Of a stretch of DNA of 36,649 nucleotides, positions 24,150-33,427 are shown piece after piece. Source of the stretch: UBA1858 sp965658595. Lineage in GTDB: Bacteria; Pseudomonadota; Gammaproteobacteria; UBA4575. The position numbers and the translations under genes are program-made. The notes beneath the pieces are model-generated. The model worked only from the letters and a program-made list of their open reading frames with translations, ran no database searches and was not told where the DNA came from. The stretch lies in the NCBI GenBank assembly GCA_965658595.1, contig CBFHSW010000090.1, forward strand, positions 1 through 36,649, in the 5' to 3' direction. Each line of letters opens with the position of its first letter. Position 1 is the stretch's first letter.

Positions 24150-24378
24150 ATGTGTCATCGCGATGTTGCGTTTTTATCGGCGCTTTATCAGCCCTATGAC
24201 AGCACCATCGTGTCGCTTCATACCAACTTGTTCTGAATATGGAATTGAGGCGGTAAAAAAGCACGGGGCCATTAAAGGGGGATACCTTATAATACGACGT
24301 TTATTAAGATGTCATCCCTTGCATGCAGGAGGTCACGATCCTGTGCCAGAAAAATTTAACTTAAAAAAAGCCAAGTAG
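24139..24378 (+). CDS. yidD: membrane protein insertion efficiency factor YidD
   Basis: A 79-residue YidD with the characteristic YRRFISPMTAPSCRFIPTC, SEYGIEAVKKHG and RLLRCHPLHAGGHDPVP. It is thought to be a peripheral membrane protein aiding YidC-dependent insertion. The ATG at 24139 overlaps the end of rnpA by 11 nt; a TTG at 24100 would add 13 unconserved residues. yidC follows 8 nt later. Confidence 0.95.
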   Translation: MLSKCVIAMLRFYRRFISPMTAPSCRFIPTCSEYGIEAVKKHGAIKGGYLIIRRLLRCHPLHAGGHDPVPEKFNLKKAK

Positions 24379-24386
24379 ACTATCCC

Positions 24387-26060
24387 ATGGAAAACCAACG
24401 CTTCTTCTTGTACGCATCTCTTATTGTCGTCTTATATCTACTGTGGAGTTCTTGGCAACAACAAAAAGTATTGCCGCCAATTAACGTGGCCGCACCAACA
24501 GTACAGCAAGACTATCGAACCACAGCGGAACCGCTGGTGACGGAACAAGATATCCCCAGTGCGATAGGTGCCAACGACTTGCAACCTGAACAAGCCAAAG
24601 AAGCTATCGTGGTGAACACTCAGAAAAATGAATACATTACTGTGCAAACGGATGTATTTAATGTCGCCATTAATACTCGTGGTGGTGATATTCATCGTGT
24701 GGAGCTGAGTGATTATTTGCAAGAGTTAGATAATCCTGATCAGCCATTTGTATTATTAGATGACATTAATAAAACCTATATTGCGCAATCCGGTCTAGTG
24801 CATGACCCTATGGGCAATCAAGATGTGGGTGGTCGCGCACCTAATCACTATCAGATTTACTCAGCACGCCAGACTAAATATGAACTGGGTGATGGTGAAG
24901 ATGAGTTAATCGTGCCTCTGACATGGCAGAACGATCAAGGCATAAAAGTCACTAAACGACTCATATTCAAACGCGGCGAATACCTAATTAATGTCGACTA
25001 CGAACTGTCGAATCAAAGTGATGCGGATTGGCTAGGCCGTCAATATCGTCAATTACGTCATAGTTATGTCGATACCGAACGTAGCCTATTAAGATTACCC
25101 ACCTATACCGGCGCAGCTTACTACGATGGTAAATATGAAAAACTATCATTTGGCGATATGGCTGATGAGCCATTACAGGCTCAAATTACGGGCGGTTGGA
25201 CGGCCATGCTGGAACACTATTTCTTCTCGGCATGGTTAGCAGAAGTATTTGAAAAGAATGACTACTATTCGAACATCGTGCAAAAAGCGGTGGGTAATGA
25301 TTACATTATCGGAATGCGTTCAGAGCCTACACGTATCGAACGTGGCGAAACTTACACCTTTCAAAACAGATTATATGTCGGCCCGAAATTACAAAAATAC
25401 ATAGAGCAGATTCAACCAGGATTAGAACTGACTACGGACTATGGAATGTTCACACCGCTGTGTAAGCCATTATTCTGGATACTCGATTTCATTAACAAAG
25501 GCGTGCATAACTGGGGACTGGCCATTATTTTAGTCACCCTATTAATCAAGCTAGTGTTTTATCGTTTGTCCGCAGCCAGTTACAAATCTATGGCACGCAT
25601 GCGCAAAGTACAGCCAAAGATGATGTCGTTGCGGGAACGTTATGCCGATGACAAAGCGAAGCTTAACCAAGCTATGTGGGATCTATATAAGAAAGAAAAA
25701 ATTAATCCACTAGGTGGCTGTTTACCGATCTTGATTCAGATGCCGGTGTTTCTCTCGCTTTATTGGGTATTAATCGAAAGTGTAGAAATGCGTCATGCGC
25801 CATTCATGTTGTGGATACATGACCTATCATCAAAAGATCCACTGTATATTTTGCCACTATTGATGGGCATCTCTATGTGGGCGCAATTTAAGCTCAACCC
25901 CAAGCCTACTGATCCAATGCAAGAAAAAGTCTTTATGCTAATGCCCGTATTTATGATGGCCTTCATGGCCTTCTTCCCCGCCGGCCTAGTATTGTATTGG
26001 TTTGTGAACAACCTGCTGTCGATTGCTCAGCAATACTACATCACCAAACGTTATGCATAA
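24387..26060 (+). CDS. yidC: membrane protein insertase YidC
   Basis: A 557-residue Oxa1/YidC insertase of the inner membrane. It has an N-terminal transmembrane helix (FFLYASLIVVLYLLWSSW), a large periplasmic beta domain at about 60-345, then the conserved core from LFWILDFINKGVHNWGLAII on, with helices at about 370-395, 440-460 (GCLPILIQMPVFLSLYWVL), 485-500 and 515-545. The cytoplasmic loop RMRKVQPKMMSLRERY is typical, as is the gammaproteobacterial length. Translated just after yidD. Confidence 0.98.
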   Translation: MENQRFFLYASLIVVLYLLWSSWQQQKVLPPINVAAPTVQQDYRTTAEPLVTEQDIPSAIGANDLQPEQAKEAIVVNTQKNEYITVQTDVFNVAINTRGGDIHRVELSDYLQELDNPDQPFVLLDDINKTYIAQSGLVHDPMGNQDVGGRAPNHYQIYSARQTKYELGDGEDELIVPLTWQNDQGIKVTKRLIFKRGEYLINVDYELSNQSDADWLGRQYRQLRHSYVDTERSLLRLPTYTGAAYYDGKYEKLSFGDMADEPLQAQITGGWTAMLEHYFFSAWLAEVFEKNDYYSNIVQKAVGNDYIIGMRSEPTRIERGETYTFQNRLYVGPKLQKYIEQIQPGLELTTDYGMFTPLCKPLFWILDFINKGVHNWGLAIILVTLLIKLVFYRLSAASYKSMARMRKVQPKMMSLRERYADDKAKLNQAMWDLYKKEKINPLGGCLPILIQMPVFLSLYWVLIESVEMRHAPFMLWIHDLSSKDPLYILPLLMGISMWAQFKLNPKPTDPMQEKVFMLMPVFMMAFMAFFPAGLVLYWFVNNLLSIAQQYYITKRYA

Positions 26061-26069
26061 GCCAACGTA

Positions 26070-27455
26070 TTGAGCGACCAAGACACCATCTGCGCACTGG
26101 CAACGCCTGCAGGACAATCGGGCGTTGCAGTGATCAGAATTTCCGGGCCATCGGCACTGGAGATGTGCCAACAACTCACACACAAAAAACTACAGGCGCG
26201 ATACGCACACTTAAGCCGTTACTTTGATCAAGATGACGCTGTCATTGATCAAGGACTGGTGATCTATTTTCCCAAGCCAAATTCATTTACAGGTGAAGAA
26301 GTCGTGGAGATTCATCCCCACGGCAATCCTTATATCTGTCAACAACTCCTCACGCGACTGACACAACTCGGCGCGCGTTTAGCGATAGCCGGTGAATTCA
26401 GTGAACGCGCATTTTTAAATGGCAAACTCGATTTAGCCCAACTGGAAGCGATCGCCGATCTCATTGCTAGCGGATCTGAGCAGGCGGCTCAGTCCGCGGT
26501 ATTATCTATGCAGGGTAAATTTTCAGAGCAAGTTAACGACATACTCCAACAACTGATATTAATCCGTACCCATATTGAAGCCTCATTGGATTTTGCTGAC
26601 GAAGACATCGAATTAGAAACACGCGAAAAAATCGCACAGTTGATCATTCAACTGCAAGGTCAATTAAGCAACATGACTGAAGTGGCAAAACAAGGCGCAA
26701 AACTACAACAAGGTGCCACCCTAGTATTAACCGGTAAACCTAACGTAGGAAAATCCTCCCTATTCAACGCACTGTGTACACAAAACCGAGCCATCGTCAC
26801 CGACATCCCTGGCACCACACGTGATGTGGTCGGCATGGATATTAATATTCAGGGAGTGTCTTTAAGGTTATTGGATACTGCAGGTATACGTGAACAGGCA
26901 GATGCAGTTGAAAAAGAAGGCATCGCTCGTGCGCAACAAGCCATGCAAAGTGCTGACTGCATCATTCATGTGTATGACCATGAACTCGATCATAAACGAG
27001 TGAATGAACTAGCAAATATTCACGATGAAAATACCGCTAGCAGGGTTGATCAGCGCTCCATCGTAGTTATCAACAAAGCGGATTTACTCGATAAAGAAAA
27101 CCACAATGAACACAGCCCTAATGAACAAAGCCCTGTTGCAGATGATTCATTATATATATCAGTGAAAACAGGGGCTGGTCTGGATCAACTTAAACAACAA
27201 ATTATCAAGGTACTCGGACTCCAGAGTATCGATCAACAACCGCCCTTCTCAGCGCGACTGCGTCATATCGAAGCCCTCACACGCGCTGCCGCTGCGATTG
27301 ATATTGCTCTGCAACATATCAACAGTGACACCCCGCTGGAACTGAGTGCCGAAGAATGCCGCACGGCACAACAGTGCCTAGCCGAAATCACCGGCGAATT
27401 CACCCCCGACGATCTACTCGATTATGTATTCAGAGAATTTTGTATCGGGAAATAA
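26070..27455 (+). CDS. mnmE: tRNA-5-carboxymethylaminomethyl-uridine(34) synthesis GTPase MnmE
   Basis: Works with MnmG to modify U34 of certain tRNAs. Seen: the N-terminal folate-binding domain (ICALATPAGQSGVAVIRISG), G1 loop GKPNVGKS (222-229), the TTRD switch, DTAG (269-272), NKAD (about 323-326) and the C-terminal CIGK, whose cysteine is the family hallmark. 461 residues. TTG at 26070, 9 nt after yidC, is the start that yields the expected N-terminus. In many relatives mnmG follows; here a leftward insert intervenes. Confidence 0.97.
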   Translation: MSDQDTICALATPAGQSGVAVIRISGPSALEMCQQLTHKKLQARYAHLSRYFDQDDAVIDQGLVIYFPKPNSFTGEEVVEIHPHGNPYICQQLLTRLTQLGARLAIAGEFSERAFLNGKLDLAQLEAIADLIASGSEQAAQSAVLSMQGKFSEQVNDILQQLILIRTHIEASLDFADEDIELETREKIAQLIIQLQGQLSNMTEVAKQGAKLQQGATLVLTGKPNVGKSSLFNALCTQNRAIVTDIPGTTRDVVGMDINIQGVSLRLLDTAGIREQADAVEKEGIARAQQAMQSADCIIHVYDHELDHKRVNELANIHDENTASRVDQRSIVVINKADLLDKENHNEHSPNEQSPVADDSLYISVKTGAGLDQLKQQIIKVLGLQSIDQQPPFSARLRHIEALTRAAAAIDIALQHINSDTPLELSAEECRTAQQCLAEITGEFTPDDLLDYVFREFCIGK

Positions 27456-27467
27456 TCTGTCCACACA

Positions 27468-28007
27468 CTAGAGCCGGAAAAGATTTCTAAGTCCTAAGCC
27501 AATTAGAAAAATAAATACAAAGCCGAACAGGCCATTAAAAGTAATTAAACTATAATAGGTGAGCTGTTGAACAGATGACCATGATTCTGCACTGGGGAAT
27601 AATTGTTGAAATAAATATTCGGATTGACGCCAGAGACCCCCAAAGGGTAAGCAGTTGGATAGTGAGTAGAAGAAAGCTAGCAAATAGTTTGTAGTGGAGG
27701 AGATATGCTGATAGCCGAGGGTGAATAAGCACATGAATACAAATAGCCAAGCAGAAGGTCTAACAATGCTTCGACCAAAATTACCGAGTATTAAATATAA
27801 ATCTATCATTATTGAATTAGTAAGATTGCTTTCATTATCACGCTTGGCCATGAGTTCCATAGCAAAGAAAGTTTGTTCTTGACTGTGATTTTTCGTTTCA
27901 TGAGCAAAATACTTTAATCTTCTATATGAATGCTCAGAGCTTCGAACATGATATTCATATCTTATATCATTTACAAAACTACCAATTGTTCTAAAAGATG
28001 ATCTCAT
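27468..28007 (-). CDS. C-terminal membrane segment of a pentapeptide-repeat-type protein (probably part of a broken gene)
   Basis: 179 residues. The first part (SYRRLKYFAHETKNHSQEQTFFAMELMAKR) and the last (YSLSNCLPFGGLW, then two hydrophobic helices ending GLGLRNLFRL) resemble the C-terminal region of membrane-anchored pentapeptide-repeat proteins. Hydrophobic segments lie at about 85-100, 107-120 and 150-175. The ATG at 28007 follows the stop of the upstream fragment by six bases in the same frame. A GAGGT-like ribosome binding site overlaps that stop, so re-initiation is possible. No K+ channel selectivity filter is seen. Function unknown. Confidence 0.6.
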   Translation of the reverse strand: MRSSFRTIGSFVNDIRYEYHVRSSEHSYRRLKYFAHETKNHSQEQTFFAMELMAKRDNESNLTNSIMIDLYLILGNFGRSIVRPSAWLFVFMCLFTLGYQHISSTTNYLLAFFYSLSNCLPFGGLWRQSEYLFQQLFPSAESWSSVQQLTYYSLITFNGLFGFVFIFLIGLGLRNLFRL

Positions 28008-28013
28008 ACTACC

Positions 28014-28457
28014 TCAGTATTTAACATGTATTCCGTCAACAACATGAGATGGTATTTGAGCGGCTAATAAATTAGGTGCTTCATCAAATTTAGTATCTTC
28101 AAATTCGAAGGGACCGTTCGAAACTACAGTCTCAAAGAGAGCAGCGTGGTGAAAATGTAAATTGCCAAAGAAAGCTTGTGTATGAAATTTTGCAGCAAAA
28201 AAGTCAGCTAGTTTTCCAAAAGTGCAGTTCTTAAAAATAGTTAAATGCGTAAATTCTGTTTTTATAAATTTAGCATTTTGACGAAATTCAACACCATGGA
28301 ATTGTATAAGACCATCACCACTCATAACAATTTTTTCACTAGAGAAAAAATTAGCGCATGAAAAATCAACTTCTATGGAATAATTAACATTATTGAAATA
28401 AGTTTGAGAATTAAATTTTGTCTTCACAAAACATACAAATGGAATAGCTGATGACAC
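28014..28457 (-). pseudogene. pentapeptide-repeat-like fragment
   Basis: 147 codons with phenylalanine/alanine recurring about every five residues (VEFRQNAKF, CTFGKLADFFAAKF, TKFDEAP), as in divergent pentapeptide repeats. It ends in a TGA (28016-28014), and the next gene continues in the same frame after GGT AGT. The only local start is a GTG at 28457 with no ribosome binding site, inside the end of the TPR gene. The open frame extends further upstream past that GTG. It is visibly richer in A and T than the flanking mnm genes. Most likely a fragment of a once longer gene. Confidence 0.55.
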
Positions 28458-28978
28458 ACTGTTTTCATTTTTTTCATTGAAACGAGTAGTAGCCGTGAAT
28501 GAAGTGCCGTATATTGATATAGAGGCGGTTGCGTTCCAGAGTATTTGTCTGGAGTGATTTTTGATAGCTTAATTAATTTTAATATGTCTTTTCGTGCGTG
28601 TGAAAATTCACCCAGTTTTGTGTGTGTGATGACACGATGAAGATAAGCCATGCTATTTTCAGGATCAAAGCCTATGGCTTTATTCAAATCTTTAATGGCG
28701 GCGGGATACTTTTTAAGTGAATGTTGAGCTGATCCTCGATTAGCATAGGCAAATGCATTTTTAGAATCTGAACGTATAGCAAGATCATAATCTTTTATAG
28801 CAAGTGAGGTACCCCCCAGCAGCTGTTTAATTATGCCGCGATAGGTCAGTGCAGGTGAATAGTGTGGGTGAGTTTGGATAGATTTGTCTAAGTACTGCTG
28901 GGCTTGTTGCAACTGTTGATGTGTCAATGCCTGCATAGCCTCAGTGAAATAGTGTTTTGCTTTTTGCGTATCTGTCAT
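28424..28978 (-). CDS. TPR-repeat protein, possibly truncated by a frameshift
   Basis: 184 residues. About four tetratricopeptide repeats fill residues 1-130 (ALTYRGIIKQLLGG, AFAYANRGSAQHSLKKYPAAIKD and AYLHRVITHTKLGEF are the clearest). The last 14 residues or so (MKTVCHQLFHLYVL) look unrelated to TPR. The gene reads through an A7 run (plus-strand T7 at 28468-28474). One extra base there would join it to the pentapeptide-like frame. The ATG at 28978 is preferred; GTG at 28993 is possible. TPRs imply protein-protein contacts; no partner is known. Confidence 0.65.
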   Translation of the reverse strand: MTDTQKAKHYFTEAMQALTHQQLQQAQQYLDKSIQTHPHYSPALTYRGIIKQLLGGTSLAIKDYDLAIRSDSKNAFAYANRGSAQHSLKKYPAAIKDLNKAIGFDPENSMAYLHRVITHTKLGEFSHARKDILKLIKLSKITPDKYSGTQPPLYQYTALHSRLLLVSMKKMKTVCHQLFHLYVL

Positions 28979-29085
28979 GATGCTACGGTACACCTGTGCT
29001 CAAAGTGGCTTTTACTATAAATACACACTTAGCTTTTATCTGTGAGCCGTGGCAGCTATTTATGGGTCATAAGTCACAGTGAGTG

Positions 29086-29114
29086 GTGAGATGCGGCGCG
29101 CTTTGCGCTATTAT
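29086..29114 (+). promoter_or_regulatory. predicted promoter of mnmG and downstream genes
   Basis: GTGAGA (29086-29091; 4 of 6), 17 bp spacer, TATTAT (29109-29114; 5 of 6). The start would be near 29121, about 41 nt before the mnmG ATG. The 168 bp gap shows nothing else clear. Confidence 0.4.
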
Positions 29115-29161
29115 TCACGCCTGAAGCAAGCGTTTTGAATTAACAGAGATAAAGCCCAACT

Positions 29162-31048
29162 ATGCAAAATGATTTTGATGTAATTATTGTCGGTGGAGGA
29201 CACGCAGGAACCGAGGCCGCCTTGGCGTCTGCGCGCAAGGGTGCGCGTACCCTGCTACTGACACAAAACATCGAGACCATCGGCCAGATGAGTTGTAATC
29301 CTGCCATTGGTGGTATTGGTAAAAGTCATTTGGTACGAGAGATAGATGCCATGGGTGGCGTGATGGCGCAGGCGGCAGATTTAGCCGGCATCCAATTTAG
29401 AATTCTTAATCGACGCAAGGGGCCGGCAGTGCGTGCGACACGTGCACAAACGGATCGGGCCTTATATCGACAAGCCATTCGCCACACGGTGGAGAATCAG
29501 GACAACTTAGTCATCTTCCAACAAGAAGTCGATGACTTGTTGATGGAAGGTGATCGTGTTGCCGGTGTGGTGACGCGTATGGGCTTGCATTTTAAAGCGC
29601 GCGCGGTGGTGTTAACCGTGGGCACTTTTCTAGGTGGACAGATTCATGTGGGGCCGCAAACTTACACGGCTGGTCGAGCCGGTGATGCTGCTTCGATTCG
29701 TTTGGCGGATCGTTTGCGTGAATTAGATCTCCAAGTCGATCGATTGAAGACGGGCACACCTCCTCGTATTGATGGTAAGACCATAGATTATTCTAAGATG
29801 GAAGCGCAACCGGGTGATCAACCATTGCCTGTGCTGTCCTTTATGGGTCATGCCGATCAACATCCACAGCAAGTCGATTGTCATATTACCTATACCAACG
29901 AACGCACCCATGAGGTGATTCGCAATTCATTGCATGAGTCGCCAATGTATAGCGGCGCCATTCAAGGCGTGGGGCCGCGGTACTGTCCATCCATAGAAGA
30001 TAAGGTCACGCGCTTTGCCGATCGTGATCGCCATCAAGTGTTTATCGAGCCAGAAGGTTTGGGCACCCATGAAGTGTATCCAAATGGAATTTCAACTAGC
30101 CTGCCCTATGAGACTCAGTTGAATATGGTGCATAGCATTGCCGGCTTAGAGAATTGTCATATTACGCGTCCGGGTTATGCGATTGAGTATGATTATTTTA
30201 ATCCGATGGGTTTGAATAATAGTCTGGAAACGAAAGCGATCGGCGGTTTATTTTTTGCCGGACAAATAAACGGAACCACAGGATATGAAGAAGCGGCGGC
30301 ACAAGGATTGATTGCGGGTTTGAATGCGGCTTATGCGGCAGAAGGTGTCGCACCGATCAGTTTGCAACGTGATCAAGCGTATATCGGAGTGATGATAGAT
30401 GACTTAGTCACGCGTGGTACCAACGAACCTTATCGGATGTTTACCAGCCGTGCTGAATACCGACTGGTGTTGCGAGAGGATAATGCCGATTTACGTTTGA
30501 CACCGTTGGCACAGGAAATGGGCATTATTCGTCCTGAGCGTTGGCAGCGTTTTTGTTGGAAGAAAAAGACTTTAGAAAAAGAGCAGGCACGTTGTGATAC
30601 CACCTTTGTGCAAACCAGCCATGTGACGGCTGAGCAAGGTCAGCGTTTGTTTGGCAATGCCTTGGAGCGTGAATACAGCATGACTAGTCTGATGCGCCGC
30701 CCAGAAACAAACTATCAATCATTTGCAGAATTGGAACGCTTTGGACCTTATGTGGAAGATCAAGAAGTAATTGAGCAACTCAATATCCAAGCCAAGTATG
30801 CGGGTTATATGCAAAGACAAAGCGATGAAATTGCCAAAGCTAAACGCCTTCAAGATACGATCATTCCAGACAGCTTTGATTACGCATCCGTGAAAGGACT
30901 CTCCAATGAAGTGCTGCAAAAATTAACTGCAGTACGCCCCACCACCGTCAGCCAGGCATCGCGTATTTCTGGTATGACACCGGCAGCAGTGTCGTTATTG
31001 TTGGTTCATCTAAAAGGTCATAGCGCACCGACACGCAAGCAGGCCTAG
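29162..31048 (+). CDS. mnmG: tRNA uridine-5-carboxymethylaminomethyl(34) synthesis enzyme MnmG
   Basis: FAD-binding partner of MnmE in U34 modification. Seen: the dinucleotide-binding GGGHAGTEAA (residues 11-20), SCNPAIGGIGKSHLVREIDA, the AGRAGD and LKTGTPPRI signatures, YCPSIEDK, the TTGYEEAAAQG region near residue 375, and the C-terminal helical domain with YAGYM. The 628-residue length is normal. rsmG follows 5 nt later, and rsmG-parA-parB probably belong to the same transcript. Confidence 0.98.
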   Translation: MQNDFDVIIVGGGHAGTEAALASARKGARTLLLTQNIETIGQMSCNPAIGGIGKSHLVREIDAMGGVMAQAADLAGIQFRILNRRKGPAVRATRAQTDRALYRQAIRHTVENQDNLVIFQQEVDDLLMEGDRVAGVVTRMGLHFKARAVVLTVGTFLGGQIHVGPQTYTAGRAGDAASIRLADRLRELDLQVDRLKTGTPPRIDGKTIDYSKMEAQPGDQPLPVLSFMGHADQHPQQVDCHITYTNERTHEVIRNSLHESPMYSGAIQGVGPRYCPSIEDKVTRFADRDRHQVFIEPEGLGTHEVYPNGISTSLPYETQLNMVHSIAGLENCHITRPGYAIEYDYFNPMGLNNSLETKAIGGLFFAGQINGTTGYEEAAAQGLIAGLNAAYAAEGVAPISLQRDQAYIGVMIDDLVTRGTNEPYRMFTSRAEYRLVLREDNADLRLTPLAQEMGIIRPERWQRFCWKKKTLEKEQARCDTTFVQTSHVTAEQGQRLFGNALEREYSMTSLMRRPETNYQSFAELERFGPYVEDQEVIEQLNIQAKYAGYMQRQSDEIAKAKRLQDTIIPDSFDYASVKGLSNEVLQKLTAVRPTTVSQASRISGMTPAAVSLLLVHLKGHSAPTRKQA

Positions 31049-31053
31049 ATTAG

Positions 31054-31671
31054 ATGGTCACCCATGCTGCCCTGATTGAGGGTGTAGAACAATTAGGATT
31101 GTCTTTAAGCCGTGCTCAGCTTGAGCAGTGTCAGGCCTATATGAATTTAATTCAGAAATGGAATAAGGCCTATAACTTAGTGGGCACCTCAGACACACAA
31201 ACGTTGATTGAAAAGCATTTGTTGGACAGCTTAGCTATCAGTCCTTTCATTCAGCAAACACCAGTACTTGATGTGGGCAGTGGGGCTGGCTTACCGGGTA
31301 TTCTGCTGGCGATTGCTCATCCTGAGATAGAATTCACTTTGTGTGATTCGAATGGTAAAAAAGCTCGCTTCATGCGCCAGTCTGTCATTGAGCTGGGATT
31401 GAAGAATGTGACGGTAGAGCATGGGCGGATTCAATCGTATCATGCTGAACAAGCGCCCATGATAGTCATGTCGCGTGCCTTCGCGCCTTTGCAAGAAGCG
31501 TTAGAAATACTCGCTGATGTATGTCACCCCAGCGGCCAAGTCATGATAATGTTAGGGCTGAAACCGAGTACACTGCCAACAGCAGACACTATAAAAACAA
31601 TAATTAACCATGAGATCGCAGTTCCGGGGCTAGAATCACAGCGACACTTACTGGTGGCGAAACAACAATGA
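31054..31671 (+). CDS. rsmG: 16S rRNA (guanine(527)-N7)-methyltransferase
   Basis: SAM-dependent methyltransferase acting on G527 of 16S rRNA. Seen: KWNKAYNLVGT, HLLDSLAI, the SAM loop DVGSGAGLPGILLAI (about 74-88), FTLCDSNGKKARFMRQ and SRAFAPL. 205 residues, normal length. Its stop overlaps the parA start (ATGA). Confidence 0.96.
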   Translation: MVTHAALIEGVEQLGLSLSRAQLEQCQAYMNLIQKWNKAYNLVGTSDTQTLIEKHLLDSLAISPFIQQTPVLDVGSGAGLPGILLAIAHPEIEFTLCDSNGKKARFMRQSVIELGLKNVTVEHGRIQSYHAEQAPMIVMSRAFAPLQEALEILADVCHPSGQVMIMLGLKPSTLPTADTIKTIINHEIAVPGLESQRHLLVAKQQ

Positions 31672-32453
31672 CAAAAATAATCGCAGTCACAAATCAAAAA
31701 GGCGGGGTGGGTAAAACTACGACTTCAGTCAATCTTGCCGCGGCATTAGCCGCTATGAAAAAGCGTGTGTTATTAGTCGACTTGGATCCTCAGGGTAATG
31801 CCACTATGGCGTCTGGTGTGGATAAACGCACGGTCGAGAATTCTGTTGTAGATGTGTTGTTGGAACAAAAAACGATTCAAGATTGCATTGTGGTGGGGGA
31901 AGATGTGGCTTATGCCGTGTTGCCCGCCAATGATCAGTTGACCAGTGCCGAGGTTGGTCTGTTAAGTATGGAGCAGCGCGAGTTTAGATTGCGTGATGCT
32001 CTGGCGCAGGTCAGTCACGATTATGATTATATTTTTGTTGATAGCCCGCCCTCTTTGAATATGCTGACCGTGAACGCATTGGTAGCCGCGGTCAGTGTGA
32101 TTATTCCCACTCAGTGTGAATATTATGCGCTAGAGGGATTGTCAGCATTGTTGGGCACGATTGAGCGCATCCGCCAATCGGCCAATCCAGGATTAAAAAT
32201 TGAAGGGGTATTACGAACCATGTTCGACCCTCGCAATAACCTCGCAAACGATGTATCTTCACAACTCACGGCCCATTTTGGTGACAGTGTGTATCACACG
32301 ATTATTCCTAGAAATGTCACTCTGGCCGAAGCCCCCAGTCATGGTTTGCCGGTCATCGTTTATGATCAAAGCTCTCGAGGCGCACGTGCATATCTGGCCT
32401 TAGCGGGTGAAATGTTGCGACGAGAAGAAGCAGCACAATCAAATATACAATAA
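31668..32453 (+). CDS. parA: chromosome partitioning ATPase ParA/Soj
   Basis: A 261-residue ParA working with ParB and parS to segregate the origin region. Seen: the deviant Walker A QKGGVGKTTTSVN (about 10-22), VDLDPQGNAT and VDSPPSLNMLTVNAL. There is no N-terminal HTH, as usual for chromosomal ParA. It starts within the rsmG stop and ends 2 nt before parB. The likely parS sites are in recF, about 12 kb to the left. Confidence 0.97.
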   Translation: MTKIIAVTNQKGGVGKTTTSVNLAAALAAMKKRVLLVDLDPQGNATMASGVDKRTVENSVVDVLLEQKTIQDCIVVGEDVAYAVLPANDQLTSAEVGLLSMEQREFRLRDALAQVSHDYDYIFVDSPPSLNMLTVNALVAAVSVIIPTQCEYYALEGLSALLGTIERIRQSANPGLKIEGVLRTMFDPRNNLANDVSSQLTAHFGDSVYHTIIPRNVTLAEAPSHGLPVIVYDQSSRGARAYLALAGEMLRREEAAQSNIQ

Positions 32454-32455
32454 TT

Positions 32456-33352
32456 ATGGCAACTTCAAAAAAACGAAAAGGATTGGGTAATTTAGGCGTT
32501 GATATTTTGTTATCAACACCAGTGGATACCACCACGCCCCCTGAAAAGCCTGCTTCTGGCAGTGGTTTAGATTATTTAGCCATCGATTTGATCGATCGCA
32601 GCCCCTATCAGCCTAGACAACATTTTTCTGAGGAAGCGCTAGATGAATTAGCAGAATCGATCCGCAGCCAGGGTTTGATACAGCCAATTGTCGTCAGAAA
32701 AGCACAAAACCGGTATGAATTAATTGCCGGCGAAAGACGCTGGCGTGCCGCACAACGGGCACAGTTACAAGAAATACCCGCGGTCATTAAGGAGGTAGAT
32801 GATCAAGCCGCCGCCGCCATGGCGTTGGTGGAAAATCTGCAACGAGAAAATCTTAATCCTATTGAAGAAGCCTATGCCATGGCTAATTTGGTAGAACAGT
32901 TTCAGTGGACCCATCAAGAGGTTGCAGATGCGATCGGAAAAGCGCGTGCCACGGTGAGTAATTTGCTGCGCTTAATAGAATGTCCGGCCGAAGTACGTAA
33001 CTTGATCAAACAAGGTCAGCTCAGCATGGGACATGCACGTGCATTGTTGGCCCTGCCAGACAAACAACAGGCAAAAATTGCTGATATTGTGGTGTTGAAA
33101 CAGCTATCGGTGCGACAAACCGAGCAGTTAGTAAAGAAAACCTTGCAGGAAAACGCTGGACAAGCACAGGGTAAAGCACACAATAAAGCCAAGGATACGA
33201 ATATTCAGGCGTTGGAGAATAATCTTGCCGATTTACTCGGTGCAGCCGTGAATATTAAGCATGCCGACAATAATAAAGGCAAGATTGAGATTCAATACAA
33301 TGATTTAGATGAGTTAGATGGGATCTTGCGCCAGTTTAAACTCAAGCTTTAG
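32456..33352 (+). CDS. parB: chromosome partitioning protein ParB
   Basis: A 298-residue ParB/Spo0J CTPase and parS-binding protein. Seen: MATSKKRKGLG at the N-terminus, SPYQPRQHF, IRSQGLIQPIVVRK, the nucleotide-contact GERRWRAAQRA, ALVENLQRENLNPIEEA, an HTH at about 155-180 (TVSNLLRL) and the C-terminal dimerisation part ending RQFKLKL. Forms a pair with parA. Confidence 0.97.
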   Translation: MATSKKRKGLGNLGVDILLSTPVDTTTPPEKPASGSGLDYLAIDLIDRSPYQPRQHFSEEALDELAESIRSQGLIQPIVVRKAQNRYELIAGERRWRAAQRAQLQEIPAVIKEVDDQAAAAMALVENLQRENLNPIEEAYAMANLVEQFQWTHQEVADAIGKARATVSNLLRLIECPAEVRNLIKQGQLSMGHARALLALPDKQQAKIADIVVLKQLSVRQTEQLVKKTLQENAGQAQGKAHNKAKDTNIQALENNLADLLGAAVNIKHADNNKGKIEIQYNDLDELDGILRQFKLKL

Positions 33353-33398
33353 AGCAAATATTAAACACATTTAATCTGCATTTTAATCACAATGGTTA

Positions 33399-33427
33399 TT
33401 GAGATTTGATCAGTGAATGCTTATACT
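33399..33427 (+). promoter_or_regulatory. predicted promoter of the atp operon
   Basis: TTGAGA (33399-33404; 5 of 6) and TATACT (33422-33427; 5 of 6) with a 17 bp spacer, the best promoter match in the window. The start near 33434 leaves about 100 nt before atpI. Confidence 0.6.

Noticed and set aside
28014..28016. TGA as selenocysteine or a reassigned codon
   Set aside because: bioB, dut and rsmG in this window end in TGA, so it is a normal stop here. No selenocysteine insertion hairpin could be recognised.
32375..33050. GCACGTGC motifs in parA and parB as local parS sites
   Set aside because: They share only the central CACGTG with parS; the outer palindrome is absent.
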